Positions 60,766 through 60,810 of a stretch of DNA of 60,810 nt are shown here, one piece after another (position 1 is the stretch's first letter; each line of letters starts with the position of its first letter). The notes beneath the pieces were generated by a model. The model did no database searches and was not told where the DNA came from. It saw nothing but the letters and a program-made list of their open reading frames with translations. The stretch comes from Robiginitomaculum sp. (lineage in GTDB: Bacteria; Pseudomonadota; Alphaproteobacteria; Caulobacterales; Maricaulaceae): contig NVVV01000010.1 of the NCBI GenBank assembly GCA_002733495.1, positions 8,799-69,608 of the forward strand, given 5' to 3'. The translations under genes were made by a program, and so were the position numbers.

Positions 60766-60810
60766 TGGTGGCGGGGGGGAGATTTGAACTCCCGACCTCA
60801 GGATTATGAG
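60766..60810 (-). tRNA. tRNA-Met (CAT anticodon), 3' part only
   Basis: On the minus strand the last 45 nt give the anticodon loop CTCATAA, variable region, T arm GGGAG-TTCAAAT-CTCCC, acceptor strand CCCCGCC, discriminator A and encoded CCA (60766-60768 on the plus strand). The 5' half is outside the window. Anticodon CAT fits elongator Met; tRNA-Ile2 is less likely from the acceptor sequence. Confidence 0.85.

Overview
The window is a chromosomal segment of a motile alphaproteobacterium. The evidence is the trio CtrA, SciP and ChpT (cell-cycle regulators essentially confined to that class), FlbD-type flagellar control, PhaR, an IalB-family protein and an alphaproteobacterial-type mnmA and rlmN. 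I cannot name the genus. Most of the DNA is moderately GC-rich, with a short AT-rich islet near 12.1-13.5 kb. All calls come from reading the sequence and from family knowledge; no database search was run.

Layout. 1-2.6 kb: an M28 peptidase cut by the window edge, a membrane protein and a methyltransferase. 2.7-5.2 kb: a bufferin (copper-binding modified peptide) operon bufA-bufB-bufC-DoxX, with a hairpin between precursor and enzymes. 5.3-9.8 kb: a SpoIIAA-like protein, mnmA, a sulfur block (rhodanese, YnfA, sulfide:quinone oxidoreductase) and a dodecin. 9.9-11.1 kb: thiolase. 11-17 kb is an accessory stretch with a duplicated 154-bp repeat around a small secreted protein, gene remnants, an AT-rich DUF4760-GNAT pair, sfsA beside a LysE exporter interrupted by an amber codon, tRNA-Leu(TAA), and a frameshifted coiled-coil gene.

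17-37 kb is the flagellar region: flgL-flgK (minus), fliK-flgD-flgE, sciP, fliF-fliG-fliH-fliN-flbD-flhA plus two paralogous small membrane proteins (plus), a pair of lipoproteins behind a promoter carrying a C9 tract, then fliJ-fliI (minus). ctrA follows at 37.4 kb. 38-41 kb is a MarR-EmrA-EmrB efflux operon with a clear operator. 41-47.7 kb is one minus-strand operon chpT-cheA-cheW-cheY-cheB-cheR. CtrA (master regulator), SciP (its antagonist), ChpT (its phosphodonor), FlbD and the motility genes they control in other alphaproteobacteria therefore lie within about 23 kb, and CtrA-like TTAA motifs stand before several of them.

47.9-60.8 kb is mixed housekeeping: an M23 peptidase, a DUF6629 membrane protein, a phaB gene reduced by an internal deletion next to phaR, a ChrR-type cupin, a deletion scar joining MAPEG and SDR remnants, a TetR gene with an operator, an SDR dehydrogenase, DUF1232, an isoaspartyl peptidase, an IalB-like protein, rlmN, a GNAT, a class V aminotransferase, and the 3' part of a tRNA-Met at the right edge. 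Three families of dispersed palindromic repeats sit between genes.

The observations I rate highest are the C9 tract inside the promoter of the lipoprotein/metalloprotease pair, the 75-bp tandem repeats in the hook-length ruler FliK, the tandem paralogous membrane proteins after flhA, and the internally deleted phaB.
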